57,511 bases of DNA. It comes from Rhodopila sp. (GTDB lineage: Bacteria; Pseudomonadota; Alphaproteobacteria; Acetobacterales; Acetobacteraceae). The stretch covers positions 1 through 57,511 of the forward strand of contig JARLIN010000039.1 of the NCBI GenBank assembly GCA_031291715.1. Reading direction: 5' to 3'. The position numbers and the translations under genes are program-made. Each line of letters begins with the position of its first letter. Positions within the stretch are counted from its first letter, which is position 1. Below are positions 17,611 to 26,467 of the stretch, one piece after another. The notes under the pieces were generated by a model that had not been told where the DNA came from, searched no databases, and saw only the letters and a list, made by a program, of their open reading frames with translations.

Positions 17611-19152
17611 TCAAAACGCATTGTCATCGGCGAAAACCAGCCTCGCCGTCCGCCACAAAATCTTGAGGTCGAGTGCGAGGGACCAGTTTTCGATGTAATA
17701 AAGATCGTGGTTCACCCGGTGGACGATTTTTTCTACGCTGTCCAAGGGCCCGCGGTATCCATTTACCTGCGCCCAACCGGTGATTCCGGGTTTGACACGG
17801 TGGCGTGAGGAATAGATTGGAACCGCCTCTTCCAGGGCCAGCCCCCCGGCCGTGGTTGCGAGCGCGTGCGGACGAGGCCCAACCAGCGACATGTCGCCCT
17901 TCAGGACGTTCAGAAGCTGCGGCAGTTCATCCAGACTTGCCTTGCGCAGCCATGCCCCAACCGGTGTCATCCGCTTGTCATCGCGGGTCGCCTGCTGGCT
18001 TGCATCGGCATCCGAGAGGTGGGTGTACATCGAGCGAAACTTCAAGATCTCGATCACGCGGTTATTATATCCCAGCCGGCGCTGGCGGAAGAAAACCGGG
18101 CCTTTCGAAGTAAGCTTTATCGCCGCGGCGATGGTGAGCATCACGGGCGAAATGAAAGCGAGCAGCCCGATGGACAGGACGATGTCTTCCGCCCGCTTGA
18201 TGAAAGCGCCCCAGCCATCGATCGGGCGTGTGCATGCCATCAGCAGCGGCAGGTCGAAGGCCCGGTCCGCGCGCCGCAGCGGAAGATTCAGCCCGTTCAT
18301 CCCCGGATAGATGTAGACGTCCACCGGCGCCATGGAGATGCGCTGGATGATCAGCTGCATCTGATCGCCCGCCGACCAGGGTAGCGCCACCAGCACGGTA
18401 TCCACGGCGTCCTGCCGGATCATCCGTTCCAGCGCGTCGATATCGCCGAACTGCGGCAGGCCCTGAAAACTGCCCCGGGCCCGGGCGTTAGGACCGTCCG
18501 CCGCGTGCTCCACCACGCCGATCACGTCGAAGGTACGGCGTACGCCCGTGCGGATCCGAAGCAGGAGATCGTGGATCGACCCCTGCTCGCCGATAATAAC
18601 GGTTCTGTTGAGCGGCGCCGGCCCCGCGTGAAGGCGCTGGCGCAGCAGGCGCGCCCCGGTCAGGGCGCCGAAGCCGAGGCACAGAAACGTTGGCAGCCAT
18701 ACGCCGCGCAATGTCGCGCCCATGCGCTCGAACCCGGGTGACAGACGTTCAAGGCCCGCCACCGTGACCAGGCAGAAGGTCAACAGCGTGCCGATCGCGA
18801 CCGCTTGCAGCCATCCCAGCGTGATTTTGCGCCAGGGCAGTTCACGGCTCACGATCTCCGGCGGAGCATACAGGCCGCGTTCGCAGAAGCTCAGGCTCAG
18901 GCAGACCGTCAGGCAGGCCATCGGGATGACGACCGGGGATGACGTCACTTCCCGTATCGGATTGAACAGCGCGTAGCAGAAAATGGCGGAAAAGGCGGTC
19001 ACAGCGGCGTCCAGCCCAATCAGGCTCGCGATACGGATCGCCAGCCGGGGGCGTGGTGCGAAGAGATGGATCCGGTTGTCCTGAACCCCCGACATGCCGG
19101 AAGCCGTTGGGACGATGTCGATGGCTATATCCGGTTCAGCCATTCCTGGCAT
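17611..19152 (-). CDS. Undecaprenyl-phosphate sugar phosphotransferase (GumD/WcaJ-like)
   Basis: The 513-residue polytopic membrane protein has four N-terminal TM segments (first at about 30-55), a CoA-binding-like middle domain (TVIIGEQGSIHDLLLRI), a fifth TM segment (IVLSIGLLAFISPVML) and the catalytic bacterial sugar transferase domain with FFRQRRLGYNNR, EILKFRSM, LRKASLDELPQLLNVLKGDMSLVGPRP and VKPGITGWAQVNG. It transfers hexose-1-phosphate to undecaprenyl phosphate to start glycan assembly. The ATG at 19152 with AGGA eight bases upstream is chosen over upstream in-frame starts. It is the first gene of the minus-strand glycan operon. Confidence 0.9.
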   Translation of the reverse strand: MPGMAEPDIAIDIVPTASGMSGVQDNRIHLFAPRPRLAIRIASLIGLDAAVTAFSAIFCYALFNPIREVTSSPVVIPMACLTVCLSLSFCERGLYAPPEIVSRELPWRKITLGWLQAVAIGTLLTFCLVTVAGLERLSPGFERMGATLRGVWLPTFLCLGFGALTGARLLRQRLHAGPAPLNRTVIIGEQGSIHDLLLRIRTGVRRTFDVIGVVEHAADGPNARARGSFQGLPQFGDIDALERMIRQDAVDTVLVALPWSAGDQMQLIIQRISMAPVDVYIYPGMNGLNLPLRRADRAFDLPLLMACTRPIDGWGAFIKRAEDIVLSIGLLAFISPVMLTIAAAIKLTSKGPVFFRQRRLGYNNRVIEILKFRSMYTHLSDADASQQATRDDKRMTPVGAWLRKASLDELPQLLNVLKGDMSLVGPRPHALATTAGGLALEEAVPIYSSRHRVKPGITGWAQVNGYRGPLDSVEKIVHRVNHDLYYIENWSLALDLKILWRTARLVFADDNAF

Positions 19153-19681
19153 CCGTCTGTTCCTGTCCCTGATGGAAGGCTGGCACCCTTCGGCGACCCG
19201 CCATGGATATGCCGCCCCACCACCGGTTGTCGGGGCCGATACCAACGAGCGTGTCACGCAATGGATGTCGCCTGACCTTCGTCTAACAACGCACTTCAGG
19301 ATCCGATTGGATCGAGTCACCGACCGAACATGGGAACGGTAGCCCGGCCTGAACGGTGTACGAAACCAAACTCTGCGTGTACCGCGATCACGTGAAACGT
19401 TTCAAAATAAAGTTAACCACATGACTGGATCAGCAGGAAATTTCGTCGCAATGTGGCCAGTTGATGGCCGAAATCTTACGAGATAGCCTATTTATTCCTG
19501 ATCGGGACCATATTCGCGCTCTCTCGCATATGATCTTGCATGTTTGCTGATTGCAATGCATATGCGCAATATTCGTCTGAAAGTAGAACGATGCGGCTTT
19601 GCCCGCAATTAGTGCGTCACCCGTTCAGTTCCACCATCCCAGTCTGTGGTGATTCGGTCATTTTCCTTGGTCGAACAGTAA
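19153..19681. other. Long AT-enriched intergenic region before the glycan operon
   Basis: About 530 bases without a credible gene, separating the P450/hydrolase operon 3' end from the glycan operon start. Base composition falls clearly below the surrounding coding DNA between 19380 and 19600. It holds the palindrome at 19393 and near-palindromic ATGCATAT-like words at 19526-19566. It is the likely promoter region of the minus-strand glycan operon; exact -35/-10 boxes could not be fixed. Confidence 0.4.
19393..19404. promoter_or_regulatory. Perfect 12-base palindrome upstream of the glycan operon
   Basis: TGAAACGTTTCA is fully self-complementary with a central CG, the form of LacI/GalR-family operators. 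It lies about 240 bases before the GumD-like start in an AT-rich non-coding stretch. The regulator is not in the window. Assignment as an operator is inference from form and position. Confidence 0.45.
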
Positions 19682-20830
19682 TCAGCCATCCAAAAACGGC
19701 AGCAATAAGGAGATGACGTCGTCCGGCTTTTCCTGCTGCACCCAATGCCCGGCACCGTCGAGCATGTGGCAACCCCGCATTTGCGTGCATACGTTGGTCT
19801 GCATGCGCTCGATGGCGCCCGGGCTCTGGTAGATGCCCCAGTCAGACCTTCCGGCGACGAACATCGAGGGAACATCGATGCTCCGGCCGCTGAAAACCTG
19901 AAGTTCCGCGTTGCCGATGCCCTGCGTGCGGCAGCGATACCATTGCAGGCCACCCTGGAACCCGGTCCGCTCGTATTCACGGCTGTAAACACGCAGTTCA
20001 TGGTCGGGCAGCCATCGGCACGCGGCGATGTCCGCCACCGCCGGCATCTCCTGGGCAACCGTCTGGGCCATGTCCCGGTCCAGGTCCATGATGTAGTAGG
20101 TCGGCATTCGCGCCAGTTCGGCCGCGGTCCACCCGGACAGGGGAAATGGCCGGTTTCCGGGCCAATCCGCGCTTTTGTGATGATAGTAAGCGCGCAGGAA
20201 GGCATGAACACCTTGCCGGCAACGGCTCATGTCGGCGTTGGCCTCACGCGTCGCGTAATACCACTGATAGTGCTTGCGCGGCCGGTCCAGAGCGGCGAGT
20301 GCCTGATGGATGCCGGCGCCGGCGGCGGGTGCCAGGCCCGGCGGTCCGGTAAACGGTGCGCTCATCAACGTGACCGCGCGGAAGATGTCCGGGCGCAGCA
20401 GCGCGCACCAGGCGGCGACGGAGGCACCAAAGTCGTGACCGACCACGGCCGCCACGGATGTGCGGCCGAGCGCCGCCAGAAGGCCGATCATGTCGCGCAC
20501 AAGGTTCAACTGGCGAAAGGACCCGAGGTCGCCGTCATATTCGGGGTCCCAGCCGGTCGTGCGGCCATAGCCGCGCTGGTCGGGCGCGATGACGTGGTAG
20601 CCGGCGCCGGCCAGGGCTGGCATCACCTTGCGCCAGGAATAGGCCAGCTCCGGGAAGCCGTGCAGCAGCAGAACGCAGGGATGTTCCGGCTGTCCGGCTT
20701 CCAGCAGATGAATGCGCAGTCCGTTCACGCCGTCCACGAAGCGGGCGCGTACGCCCGCCGGAAGGACGTCGCTGCCTAGCGGTTCGTTGATAGTCCCATT
20801 GATAGTCCCACTGGCAGGTGGCTCGCTCAT
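19682..20830 (-). CDS. Epoxide hydrolase-type alpha/beta hydrolase
   Basis: The 382-residue alpha/beta hydrolase has the oxyanion-hole motif LLHGFPELAYSWRKVMPAL, PDQRGYGRT typical of soluble epoxide hydrolases, and an Asp nucleophile in VVGHDFGAS (about residue 133) rather than Ser, with a C-terminal GAGHWVQQEKPDDV holding the catalytic His. Its ATG overlaps the P450 stop (ATGA), so it is translated together with CYP153. CYP153 enzymes can epoxidise terminal alkenes, so hydrolysis of the epoxide to a diol is a plausible role. Haloalkane dehalogenase is the main alternative for an Asp-nucleophile enzyme. Confidence 0.85.
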   Translation of the reverse strand: MSEPPASGTINGTINEPLGSDVLPAGVRARFVDGVNGLRIHLLEAGQPEHPCVLLLHGFPELAYSWRKVMPALAGAGYHVIAPDQRGYGRTTGWDPEYDGDLGSFRQLNLVRDMIGLLAALGRTSVAAVVGHDFGASVAAWCALLRPDIFRAVTLMSAPFTGPPGLAPAAGAGIHQALAALDRPRKHYQWYYATREANADMSRCRQGVHAFLRAYYHHKSADWPGNRPFPLSGWTAAELARMPTYYIMDLDRDMAQTVAQEMPAVADIAACRWLPDHELRVYSREYERTGFQGGLQWYRCRTQGIGNAELQVFSGRSIDVPSMFVAGRSDWGIYQSPGAIERMQTNVCTQMRGCHMLDGAGHWVQQEKPDDVISLLLPFLDG

Positions 20831-22083
20831 GCCGGGATACGTACTTTCATTTCCGTGATGCCGTGAATGAAGTTGGAGTAAATACGCTTCGGCTCCTCGA
20901 TCAGTTCGATCACAGGAAAGCGCTTCATGATTTCTTCCCACAATATGATGAGCTGCATCTCCGCCAGCCGGTTGCCGACGCACCGGTGCACGCCGAAGCC
21001 GAACGACAGGTGATGCCGCGGCCGCGCGCGATCGATGATGAATTCATTGGGGCTGTCGATGGAATCCTCGTCGCGATTGCCGGAGATGTACCACATCACG
21101 ACTTTATCGCCCTTGCGGATCTGCTTGCCGCCAAGCTCCGCGTCCGCCAGCGCCGTGCGCCGCATATGCACGATGGGCGACTGCCAGCGGATGATCTCCG
21201 GCACCATGCTGGGGATCAGGGCGGGGTTGTCGCGCAGCTTCTGGTATTCTCCCGGGTGCTTGCACAGGGCCCACAGGCCGCCGCTCATGGAATTGCGCGT
21301 GGTGTCGTTGCCGCCGACGATCAACAGGGTGAGGTTGCCCAGGAACTCGCGCGGGTCGTTGACCAGGTTCTTCGTCGCTTCGCCGTGGGCGAGCATGGAA
21401 ATCAGGTCGAAGCCCCCCGGGCGCGCGGCGCGTTCATGCCACAGGCCGGTAAATGTGCGCAGTGCTTCGGTGAGGATTTCCAGCCGTTTTTCTTCCGAGT
21501 TCACGATTCCGCCGGCGTTCACGTCGGCGGTCGCGCAGTCCGACCAGAATGTCAGCTTGCTGCGTTCCTCGATCGGGAAGTCGAACAGGGTGGTGAGCAT
21601 CAAAGTCGTGAGTTCGATCGACACGCGCTGGACCCAGTCGAAAGTCTCGCCGCGCGGCAAGCTGTCCAGGACCTTGCACACGCGCTCGCGGATGATGCCC
21701 GACATGTTGTTCAGGTACGCGGGCGCGACGATCGGGCTGACGACCTTGCGCTGCTCGTCATGTCGCGGCGGATCCATGGAGATGAAGCTGGATCGCCGGA
21801 ACTCCATCGGCCGGTCGGTAATGGTGATGCCGCCCAGCCTTGCCTCGGAGGAGTAGATCTCCGGGTGGGTTTCAACCGCCATGATGTCCTTGAATTTGGT
21901 CACCGACCAGAAGGAACCGTAAAGGCCATCCTTGCGGTAGTGTACCGGATCTTCGCGGCGCAGACGTTCGAAGTAAGGATGGTAGATGTCGTCCTGGAAG
22001 ATCCTGGGATCGCTCACATCGATCTGATCGAGCGGCGTGCTGTAGGCATCCGAAACCGAATCGAAATGGACTGGTGCGTTCAT
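20827..22083 (-). CDS. Cytochrome P450, CYP153-type alkane hydroxylase
   Basis: The 418-residue soluble P450 has the I-helix oxygen motif GGNDTT (257-262), ExxR as E296-IIR (PEIIRW), the heme loop FGFGVHRCVG with Cys368, and NRLAEMQL after it. Long stretches such as LGNLTLLIVGGNDTTRNS, HMRRTALADAELGGK and FIIDRARPRHHLSFG are characteristic of the CYP153A family, which hydroxylates medium-chain alkanes at the terminal carbon. It lies downstream of its ferredoxin and reductase, and its stop overlaps the epoxide hydrolase start. The CYP153 assignment is from remembered family sequence and fairly sure; chain-length preference is unknown. Confidence 0.9.
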   Translation of the reverse strand: MNAPVHFDSVSDAYSTPLDQIDVSDPRIFQDDIYHPYFERLRREDPVHYRKDGLYGSFWSVTKFKDIMAVETHPEIYSSEARLGGITITDRPMEFRRSSFISMDPPRHDEQRKVVSPIVAPAYLNNMSGIIRERVCKVLDSLPRGETFDWVQRVSIELTTLMLTTLFDFPIEERSKLTFWSDCATADVNAGGIVNSEEKRLEILTEALRTFTGLWHERAARPGGFDLISMLAHGEATKNLVNDPREFLGNLTLLIVGGNDTTRNSMSGGLWALCKHPGEYQKLRDNPALIPSMVPEIIRWQSPIVHMRRTALADAELGGKQIRKGDKVVMWYISGNRDEDSIDSPNEFIIDRARPRHHLSFGFGVHRCVGNRLAEMQLIILWEEIMKRFPVIELIEEPKRIYSNFIHGITEMKVRIPA

Positions 22084-22152
22084 CTTGGCGCCTCCTTATT
22101 TTTCTTCCCCCGTCGTGCCCGGACCGGCCAAGGGCCGACGGGGAATTTTCTG

Positions 22153-22545
<393 letters not shown>

Positions 22546-23790
22546 TCATGCCGCAAGTTCCTGCATCGACACTGACACATCTTCGATACGCGCGCGAGTA
22601 AGGCGCTTGCGGCGGGCGATGATGCGCCGTCCGCCCATGAACTCGGTGGAGGCGTTGACCGCCTCCACCGCCTGCACGGTGCCGTCGGCGGTCAGATGGA
22701 ACAGCGCGAACGTGCCGGCCTCCACGTCGCCGCGCACCGCGATTTCCGTGGTGTCGAACGGGATACCGGCGATCTGCAACCGCAAATCGTACTGGTCGGA
22801 CCAGAACCACGGCACCTCGGGAGTCGGCGCCGGCTTGCCGCAGATCATCGATGCGGCCTGCTTGGCCTGTTCCAGAGCGTTCGGCACGCTTTCAAGCCGT
22901 CCAGTCCGATCGTACAGCGGCAGCGGCCGGCTGGTGCAGTCGCCGATGGCGAAGATCGCCGGGTCGTCGGTCCGCGCCGCCAGATCGACCGCGACGCCAT
23001 TGTGGCAAGTCAGTCCGGCTGCCCGCGCCAGTTCGTCGTTCGCCACCGCCCCGACGCCGACCAGCGCGACATCGCACGGGATCAGCCGTCCGTCACCCAG
23101 CCGCACGCCGGTAACCCGTCCATCCACACCTTCCAGTGCGGCGACCTGCGCATCGACCTCGATCGTCACGCCCTGGCCACGATGGAACGCCTGGAAGAAG
23201 TCGGACAGGATCGGGCAGGCGACACGCGCCAGGACGCGGCTCTCGCGCTCGATGACCGTCACTTCGGCGCCGAGCGCACGGGCGGAGGCGGCGGCTTCCA
23301 GGCCAATATAGCCCCCGCCAATGACCGCCAGCCTCGCGCCGGGGTGTAGCGCTGCCTTCAACTGGTCCGCGTCGGCCACGGATCTCAGTTCCAGCACGCC
23401 GCCCAGATCAGTGCCGGGCAGAGGCAGCCGGCGGGCGCGGGCGCCCAGCGCGAGGATCAGGTAGTCGTAGGGCAGTGTCCCGCCCTCCGCCCCCTCGGCG
23501 GACAGCGTCACGGTTTTGGCCGCGCGGTCGATCCCGGTCACCCGGACTCCCAGCCGCAGGTCGATGGTCGCGCTCGGGTAAAAGCTGGCTGGCCTGAGCG
23601 CGAGGCTCTCCGCCGTTGCCTCTCCCTTCAGCCAGGCCTTCGACAGCGGCGGACGCTGGTAGGGAGGGATCGGTTCCTCGCCGATCAGGGTGATCGCGCC
23701 CTGCCAGCCGAATTGCCGCAACATGGCCGCGGCGGACCCACCCGCATGGCCCGCGCCGGCGATCACGACGTGCCCGCTTTGCTGATTCAC
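22546..23790 (-). CDS. NAD(P)H-dependent FAD ferredoxin reductase
   Basis: A 414-residue putidaredoxin-reductase-type flavoprotein. FAD motif VVIAGAGHAGGSAAAML near residue 8, PPYQRPPLSK for FAD contact, NAD motif LAVIGGGYIGLEAA near 150, IFAIGDCTSRPL near 280, and a C-terminal reductase domain (EVPWFWSDQYDLRLQIAG). The GTG at 23790 is chosen: GGGAG lies eight bases upstream and the open frame before it lacks homology. It is the first gene of the P450 operon, divergent from the sulfonate operon. Confidence 0.9.
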   Translation of the reverse strand: MNQQSGHVVIAGAGHAGGSAAAMLRQFGWQGAITLIGEEPIPPYQRPPLSKAWLKGEATAESLALRPASFYPSATIDLRLGVRVTGIDRAAKTVTLSAEGAEGGTLPYDYLILALGARARRLPLPGTDLGGVLELRSVADADQLKAALHPGARLAVIGGGYIGLEAAASARALGAEVTVIERESRVLARVACPILSDFFQAFHRGQGVTIEVDAQVAALEGVDGRVTGVRLGDGRLIPCDVALVGVGAVANDELARAAGLTCHNGVAVDLAARTDDPAIFAIGDCTSRPLPLYDRTGRLESVPNALEQAKQAASMICGKPAPTPEVPWFWSDQYDLRLQIAGIPFDTTEIAVRGDVEAGTFALFHLTADGTVQAVEAVNASTEFMGGRRIIARRKRLTRARIEDVSVSMQELAA

Positions 23791-24026
23791 CGTGTCCGCT
23801 CCCGTGTTCGTTTCAACGGATAGGAGCAGTGTGCGGCGCACTCGGCAAGCGGATGGGCATTCGGATTTTCGCTGCGGTGCGGCGGACGATGGATCTTTGC
23901 CCATTCTCCTCGCCATAATAGAAAGAAAATCTTTCTTGTCGTCCGGTATTGCACTTGCGCAGAAAAATATCCTCTTATTGCGTCTGTTGGTCGGTTCGTT
24001 GCCGGCCTCGGCAGGAGAAAAGGCAG

Positions 24027-24149
24027 ATGATCCACCACGCGCTTACCCCGTCCCCGGCCCGCCGGATCACGGTGGCGATGCGCATGTGCGGCCTGCCGAT
24101 GCGTTGTCGGCGCTTCGTTTCAGCCCCCCGTTCGCCCGCGCATCCCTGA
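24027..24149 (+). CDS. Candidate Met/Cys-rich leader peptide (40 aa)
   Basis: A short ORF with a strong ribosome site (AGGAGAAAAGGCAG then ATG). Its centre, residues 18-29, reads MRMCGLPMRCRR: three Met and two Cys within ten residues, with nothing else like it in the peptide. It ends with TGA at 24147-24149, 26 bases before the next start. It precedes an operon for sulfonate uptake and desulfonation. By analogy with Cys-codon leader peptides that control sulfur genes in other bacteria, it may sense Cys/Met supply by ribosome pausing. The ORF and its codons are seen; the regulatory role is inferred. Confidence 0.45.
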   Translation: MIHHALTPSPARRITVAMRMCGLPMRCRRFVSAPRSPAHP

Positions 24150-24154
24150 CCTCC

Positions 24155-24169
24155 GGTCCCGAAAGGACC
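24155..24169 (+). promoter_or_regulatory. Hairpin covering the ribosome site of the first operon gene
   Basis: GGTCC (24155-24159), loop CGAAA, GGACC (24165-24169): a perfect five-pair stem starting six bases after the leader stop codon. The 3' arm contains the GGA of the AAAGGA Shine-Dalgarno for the ATG at 24176. A ribosome stopped at the leader's TGA would reach into the 5' arm. The pairing is visible; its function in control is inferred. Confidence 0.45.
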
Positions 24170-24175
24170 CTTCCC

Positions 24176-24376
24176 ATGCTGCAGTCCCACGTCATCGATA
24201 TCGATGGTGCCTTCGTTGGCGCCGCCGTGCGCCTGGATAGCGGTTACCGCTTCATCGCCACCGACATGAAACTGGACGACCTGGACGGATCGATCTGGCC
24301 ATCCCTCGCCGACGTCCAACGCCTCGCGCGGCGCATCTACCTCGGCGGACGCGTCACGCCATCGCGGGCGCACTAA
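24176..24376 (+). CDS. Small conserved-looking protein of a sulfur/ABC operon (66 aa)
   Basis: The ATG at 24176 has AAAGGA eight bases upstream and ends 17 bases before the binding-protein start. The 66 residues (HVIDIDGAFVGAAVRLDSGYRF, then a C-terminal SLADVQRLARRIYLGG) form a small alpha/beta protein with no signal peptide, TM segment or cysteines. The GAAV-RL-GYRF-A core looks structured and in-frame codon use matches the neighbours. Function is not recognised; its place as first gene after the leader suggests a role linked to the importer. A longer open frame to 23792 crosses the leader region and is not credible. Confidence 0.6.
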   Translation: MLQSHVIDIDGAFVGAAVRLDSGYRFIATDMKLDDLDGSIWPSLADVQRLARRIYLGGRVTPSRAH

Positions 24377-24393
24377 TCAAAAAGGCAACGACC

Positions 24394-25464
24394 ATGACCG
24401 GCTACTCCGTCTCCCGCCGCGGCCTGCTTAGGGCCGCCGGCATCGCCGCGCCGCTGGGCCTGATCGGTCCCCGCGTGTTCGCCGGCAACCGCATCGCGGT
24501 CCCCGACAGCCTGACGGCCCCGCCTATCTGTAAAGCAGCGGCGGCGGTACCGGTGACGGTGGTCGAGGGCAGGCGCTCTTTGAAGCTGACCTGGAACGCC
24601 AACTCGATCTGCACAGTCGGCGTGACGGTGGCGCAGCAAAAGGGCCTGTTCGCCAAGCGCAACCTCGACGTCGAGCTGGTCAATTTCGGCGGTTCGACCG
24701 ACCAGTTGCTCGAAGCGATCGCCACCGGCAAAGCCGATGCCGGTGTCGGCATGGCGCTGCGCTGGCTGAAGCCGCTGGAACAGGGCTTCGACGTTCGGAT
24801 CACCACCGCAACTCATGGCGGCTGCATGCGGCTGCTGGCCGCGAAGCAAAGCGGCATCACCACGCTGGAGCATCTGAAAGGCAAGACCATCGGCGTCGCC
24901 GACCTGGGTGCGCCGGACAAGAACTTCTTCTCCATCCGCCTCGCCAAGCTGGGCTTCGATCCGCTGACCGACGTGGAGTGGCGCGTGTTCCCGCCGGATC
25001 TGCTGCCCGTCGCCCTGCAGAAAGGCGAGATCCAGGCCTTCACGTTGGGCGATCCGCTCGCCTCGGTGATCCGTGATCGCGACGGCCTGACCGAGGTCGC
25101 CACCAACCTGGACGGCGAATATGCGCATCGTGCCTGCTGCGTGCTGGGCGTGCGCGGGAGCCTGATCCGGGACGACAGGCCGACCGCCACGGCGATAACC
25201 GAGGCGATCCGGGAGGCGCAGGAATTCGTCAGTGCCAACCCGGACGAGGCGGCGGCGATCTTCGCGCCCAATGCACCGTCCGCCAAACCGGAACAGCTTG
25301 CCGCCATACTGCGCAGCCACACGCACGGCCATCATCCCATCGGGGCTGATCTGCGTCAGGAAATCGCCCTGTACACCGAGGAGCTGAAGGCCATCTCGGT
25401 CATGAAGCCCAGCACCAACCCAGACCGTTTTTCCGCGAAGGTGTACGCCGATGTCCTCAGCTAG
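24394..25464 (+). CDS. ABC importer substrate-binding protein (nitrate/sulfonate/taurine type), Tat signal
   Basis: The 356-residue periplasmic protein starts with a twin-arginine signal, SRRGLLRAAGIAAPLGLIG, cleaved near residue 30. The mature part is an SsuA/NrtA-type type II fold: VAQQKGLFAKRNLDVELVNFGG, TDQLLEAIATGKADAG, LKGKTIGVADLGAPDKNF and QAFTLGDPLASVIRD. It is the binding component for the permease and ATPase that follow with overlaps. Substrate is probably an organosulfonate given SsuD downstream; nitrate-like ligands are unlikely as no nitrate genes are near. Confidence 0.87.
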   Translation: MTGYSVSRRGLLRAAGIAAPLGLIGPRVFAGNRIAVPDSLTAPPICKAAAAVPVTVVEGRRSLKLTWNANSICTVGVTVAQQKGLFAKRNLDVELVNFGGSTDQLLEAIATGKADAGVGMALRWLKPLEQGFDVRITTATHGGCMRLLAAKQSGITTLEHLKGKTIGVADLGAPDKNFFSIRLAKLGFDPLTDVEWRVFPPDLLPVALQKGEIQAFTLGDPLASVIRDRDGLTEVATNLDGEYAHRACCVLGVRGSLIRDDRPTATAITEAIREAQEFVSANPDEAAAIFAPNAPSAKPEQLAAILRSHTHGHHPIGADLRQEIALYTEELKAISVMKPSTNPDRFSAKVYADVLS

Positions 25465-26467
25465 CCTGACACATGCCGAGGGCAGCCTCGTTGATTTTCC
25501 GCCGGTCCCGGAAAGCCGGACACGCTTCTGGTTCGTTGGGCTTGCCGCCGCCGCCGCATGGTTCGCGGCCGCGATGGTGATCGGCGGCTTGCCCGACATC
25601 GATGATTTCGAGCGAACCGACCTGCTCGCGCGCATCGCCGCCGGATTGGCCGGATTGTTGCTGGTCTTCTCGGTTGGCGAGCGTGTGGTCCGCTTCACCA
25701 TCCCGGCCAGGCTGCGCCGTACGGGACCGTGGCTGCTGCTGCTGGCGGTGGCGTTGACCGCGTGGGAACTGGTGACGGCCAAGTTCGCCATCCTGCCGCG
25801 CCCGTTCTTCGCCTCCCCCCAGGCATTGCTGGAGGTGTTCACCGACGACTATCCGCGGCTGGGCGACAGTGTCTGGAACAGCGTCCGTCTCCTGGCCGGG
25901 GGCTATGTCATCGGCGCCGCGGCCGGTTTCGCGTTGGGTGTCGCCATCGGCTGGTCGCGCGCCATCGGCTACTGGGCGCATCCCGTGCTGCGGCTGATTG
26001 GTCCGCTGCCGGCCACGGCCTGGTTGCCGATCGCGTTCTTTGCCTTTCCATCCAGCCACAGTGCCAGCACGTTCCTGATCGCGCTCGCCACCGGCTTCCC
26101 GGTGACGGTGCTGACCTGGTCCGGTGTCGCCGGAGTCAACAAGGCGTTCTACGACGTGGCCCGCACGATGGGCGCCAGCCAGCGCTTCCTGGTGTTGAAG
26201 GTCGCCATCCCCGCCGCGATGCCGTCGGTCTTCGTCGGTCTGTTCATGGGCCTGGGCGCATCGTTCTCCGTTCTGGTCGTGGCCGAGATGATGGGCGTGA
26301 AGTCCGGCCTCGGCTGGTACCTGCAATGGGCGCAGGGCTGGGCGGCCTACGCCAACATGTATGCCGCGCTGCTGGTGATGGCGCTGATGTGCACCGGGCT
26401 GATCACCCTGCTGTTCCGCCTGCGTGATCGGCTGCTCGCCTGGCAGAAGGGGTTGGTCCAATGGTAA
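25451..26467 (+). CDS. ABC importer permease (SsuC/TauC type)
   Basis: The 338-residue inner-membrane permease overlaps the binding-protein gene by 14 bases. It has two extra N-terminal TM spans (about 20-42 and 55-75) before the usual six-span core. The EAA loop reads DVARTMGASQRFLVLKVAIPAAMPSVFVGL, the ATPase-docking motif of the BPD_transp_1 family. The C-terminal span is LLVMALMCTGLITLLF. It forms the channel of the first sulfonate-type importer with the next ATPase gene. Confidence 0.9.
   Translation: MSSASLTHAEGSLVDFPPVPESRTRFWFVGLAAAAAWFAAAMVIGGLPDIDDFERTDLLARIAAGLAGLLLVFSVGERVVRFTIPARLRRTGPWLLLLAVALTAWELVTAKFAILPRPFFASPQALLEVFTDDYPRLGDSVWNSVRLLAGGYVIGAAAGFALGVAIGWSRAIGYWAHPVLRLIGPLPATAWLPIAFFAFPSSHSASTFLIALATGFPVTVLTWSGVAGVNKAFYDVARTMGASQRFLVLKVAIPAAMPSVFVGLFMGLGASFSVLVVAEMMGVKSGLGWYLQWAQGWAAYANMYAALLVMALMCTGLITLLFRLRDRLLAWQKGLVQW

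Noticed and set aside
23792-24376. A 194-codon gene covering the leader region and the 66-residue protein
   Set aside because: Only the last 66 codons look like protein; a strong ribosome site marks the internal ATG at 24176, and the upstream part overlaps the leader ORF and promoter region.
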